Source: Seonamhaeicola sediminis
GTDB lineage: Bacteria > Bacteroidota > Bacteroidia > Flavobacteriales > Flavobacteriaceae
Assembly (NCBI RefSeq): GCF_004358095.2
Contig: NZ_SMZJ02000006.1
Span: 147,395-211,394 of the forward strand
DNA length: 64,000 bases
Direction of reading: 5' to 3'
Shown one piece after another: positions 63,891-64,000 of this stretch (the first letter of the stretch is position 1; each line of letters starts with the position of its first letter). The notes beneath the pieces were generated by a model that saw only the letters and a program-made list of their open reading frames with translations, was not told the origin of the DNA and made no database searches. The position numbers were made by a program, and so were the translations under genes.

Positions 63891-64000
63891 ATCTTAAGTT
63901 AAAAGTTTAAAAGTAATAAGTTAAAAGTTTTCACTTGTGCCTTATGCCTTTTCTCTTAACTGCGCTTGTGCGCAAATATCTTAACATATTGAAAAATATA
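63891..64000 (-). other. 23S-5S spacer
   Basis: AT-rich spacer with a repeated AAGTTAAAAGTTT (63896 and 63920 regions) and a small GCGC-type palindrome near 63962-63973. No gene is seen and the 23S end is not reached. Confidence 0.6.

Overview
The window reads as a low-GC chromosome segment of a marine-type member of the Flavobacteriaceae (phylum Bacteroidota). The evidence is repeated Bacteroidota-type promoters (TAnnTTTG, sometimes with TTTG or TTG about 19 bases upstream), a TonB-dependent receptor paired with a DUF4249 lipoprotein, a hybrid two-component (HTCS) regulator, a type IX secretion (T9SS) sorting domain, and AT-rich codon use. There is no phage, insertion sequence or CRISPR array; the window is mostly core genome plus one accessory-looking block at the right.

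Left part (1-9.6 kb): the tail of a cbb3 oxidase accessory cluster (a gene end, FixH/CcoH, a TauE/SafE-like membrane protein), then a TetR regulator and a three-gene type-I-like export cassette (ABC protein with a divergent ATPase domain, HlyD adaptor, TolC). On the other strand lie hemN and a universal stress protein. The hemN/YceI divergent promoter carries a CRP/FNR-like dyad. Middle-left (9.6-24.7 kb): argE, a LETM1-like protein, tRNA-Pro with a nearby partial repeat of its 5' end, trxB, an asparaginase with a dicarboxylate symporter, tRNA-Glu with rpsT, proS, a Trp/Asn/Gly-repeat lipoprotein, an OmpP1/FadL protein, folE, cysS, yidD. Middle-right (24.7-46.9 kb): pepD, a DUF3810 protein, two SpoU methyltransferases, an M48 protease, a DEAD-box helicase with a structured leader, rplS, a strongly structured intergenic region that looks like a roughly 430-nt noncoding RNA, monomeric isocitrate dehydrogenase, a TonB receptor/DUF4249 pair, a MacB-like efflux operon without its ATPase, murQ and DinB.

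Right part (47-63.7 kb): a 1327-residue HTCS regulator is followed by a 21-bp-phased direct repeat, a 50-codon ORF resembling half of a T9SS sorting tail, an intrinsic terminator, and then nine tightly packed genes that all encode exported proteins. These include paralogous coiled and jelly-roll modules, an M43-like metalloprotease, a DUF11 protein, a head-repeat/S74-chaperone adhesin-like protein and a T9SS-tailed protein. I infer that the HTCS controls this block and that it builds a surface structure or secreted assembly of unknown purpose. The window closes with a 5S rRNA on the minus strand, the end of an rRNA operon.

The two observations most worth following are the structured RNA between rplS and icd, and the HTCS-linked exported-protein operon with its candidate operator.
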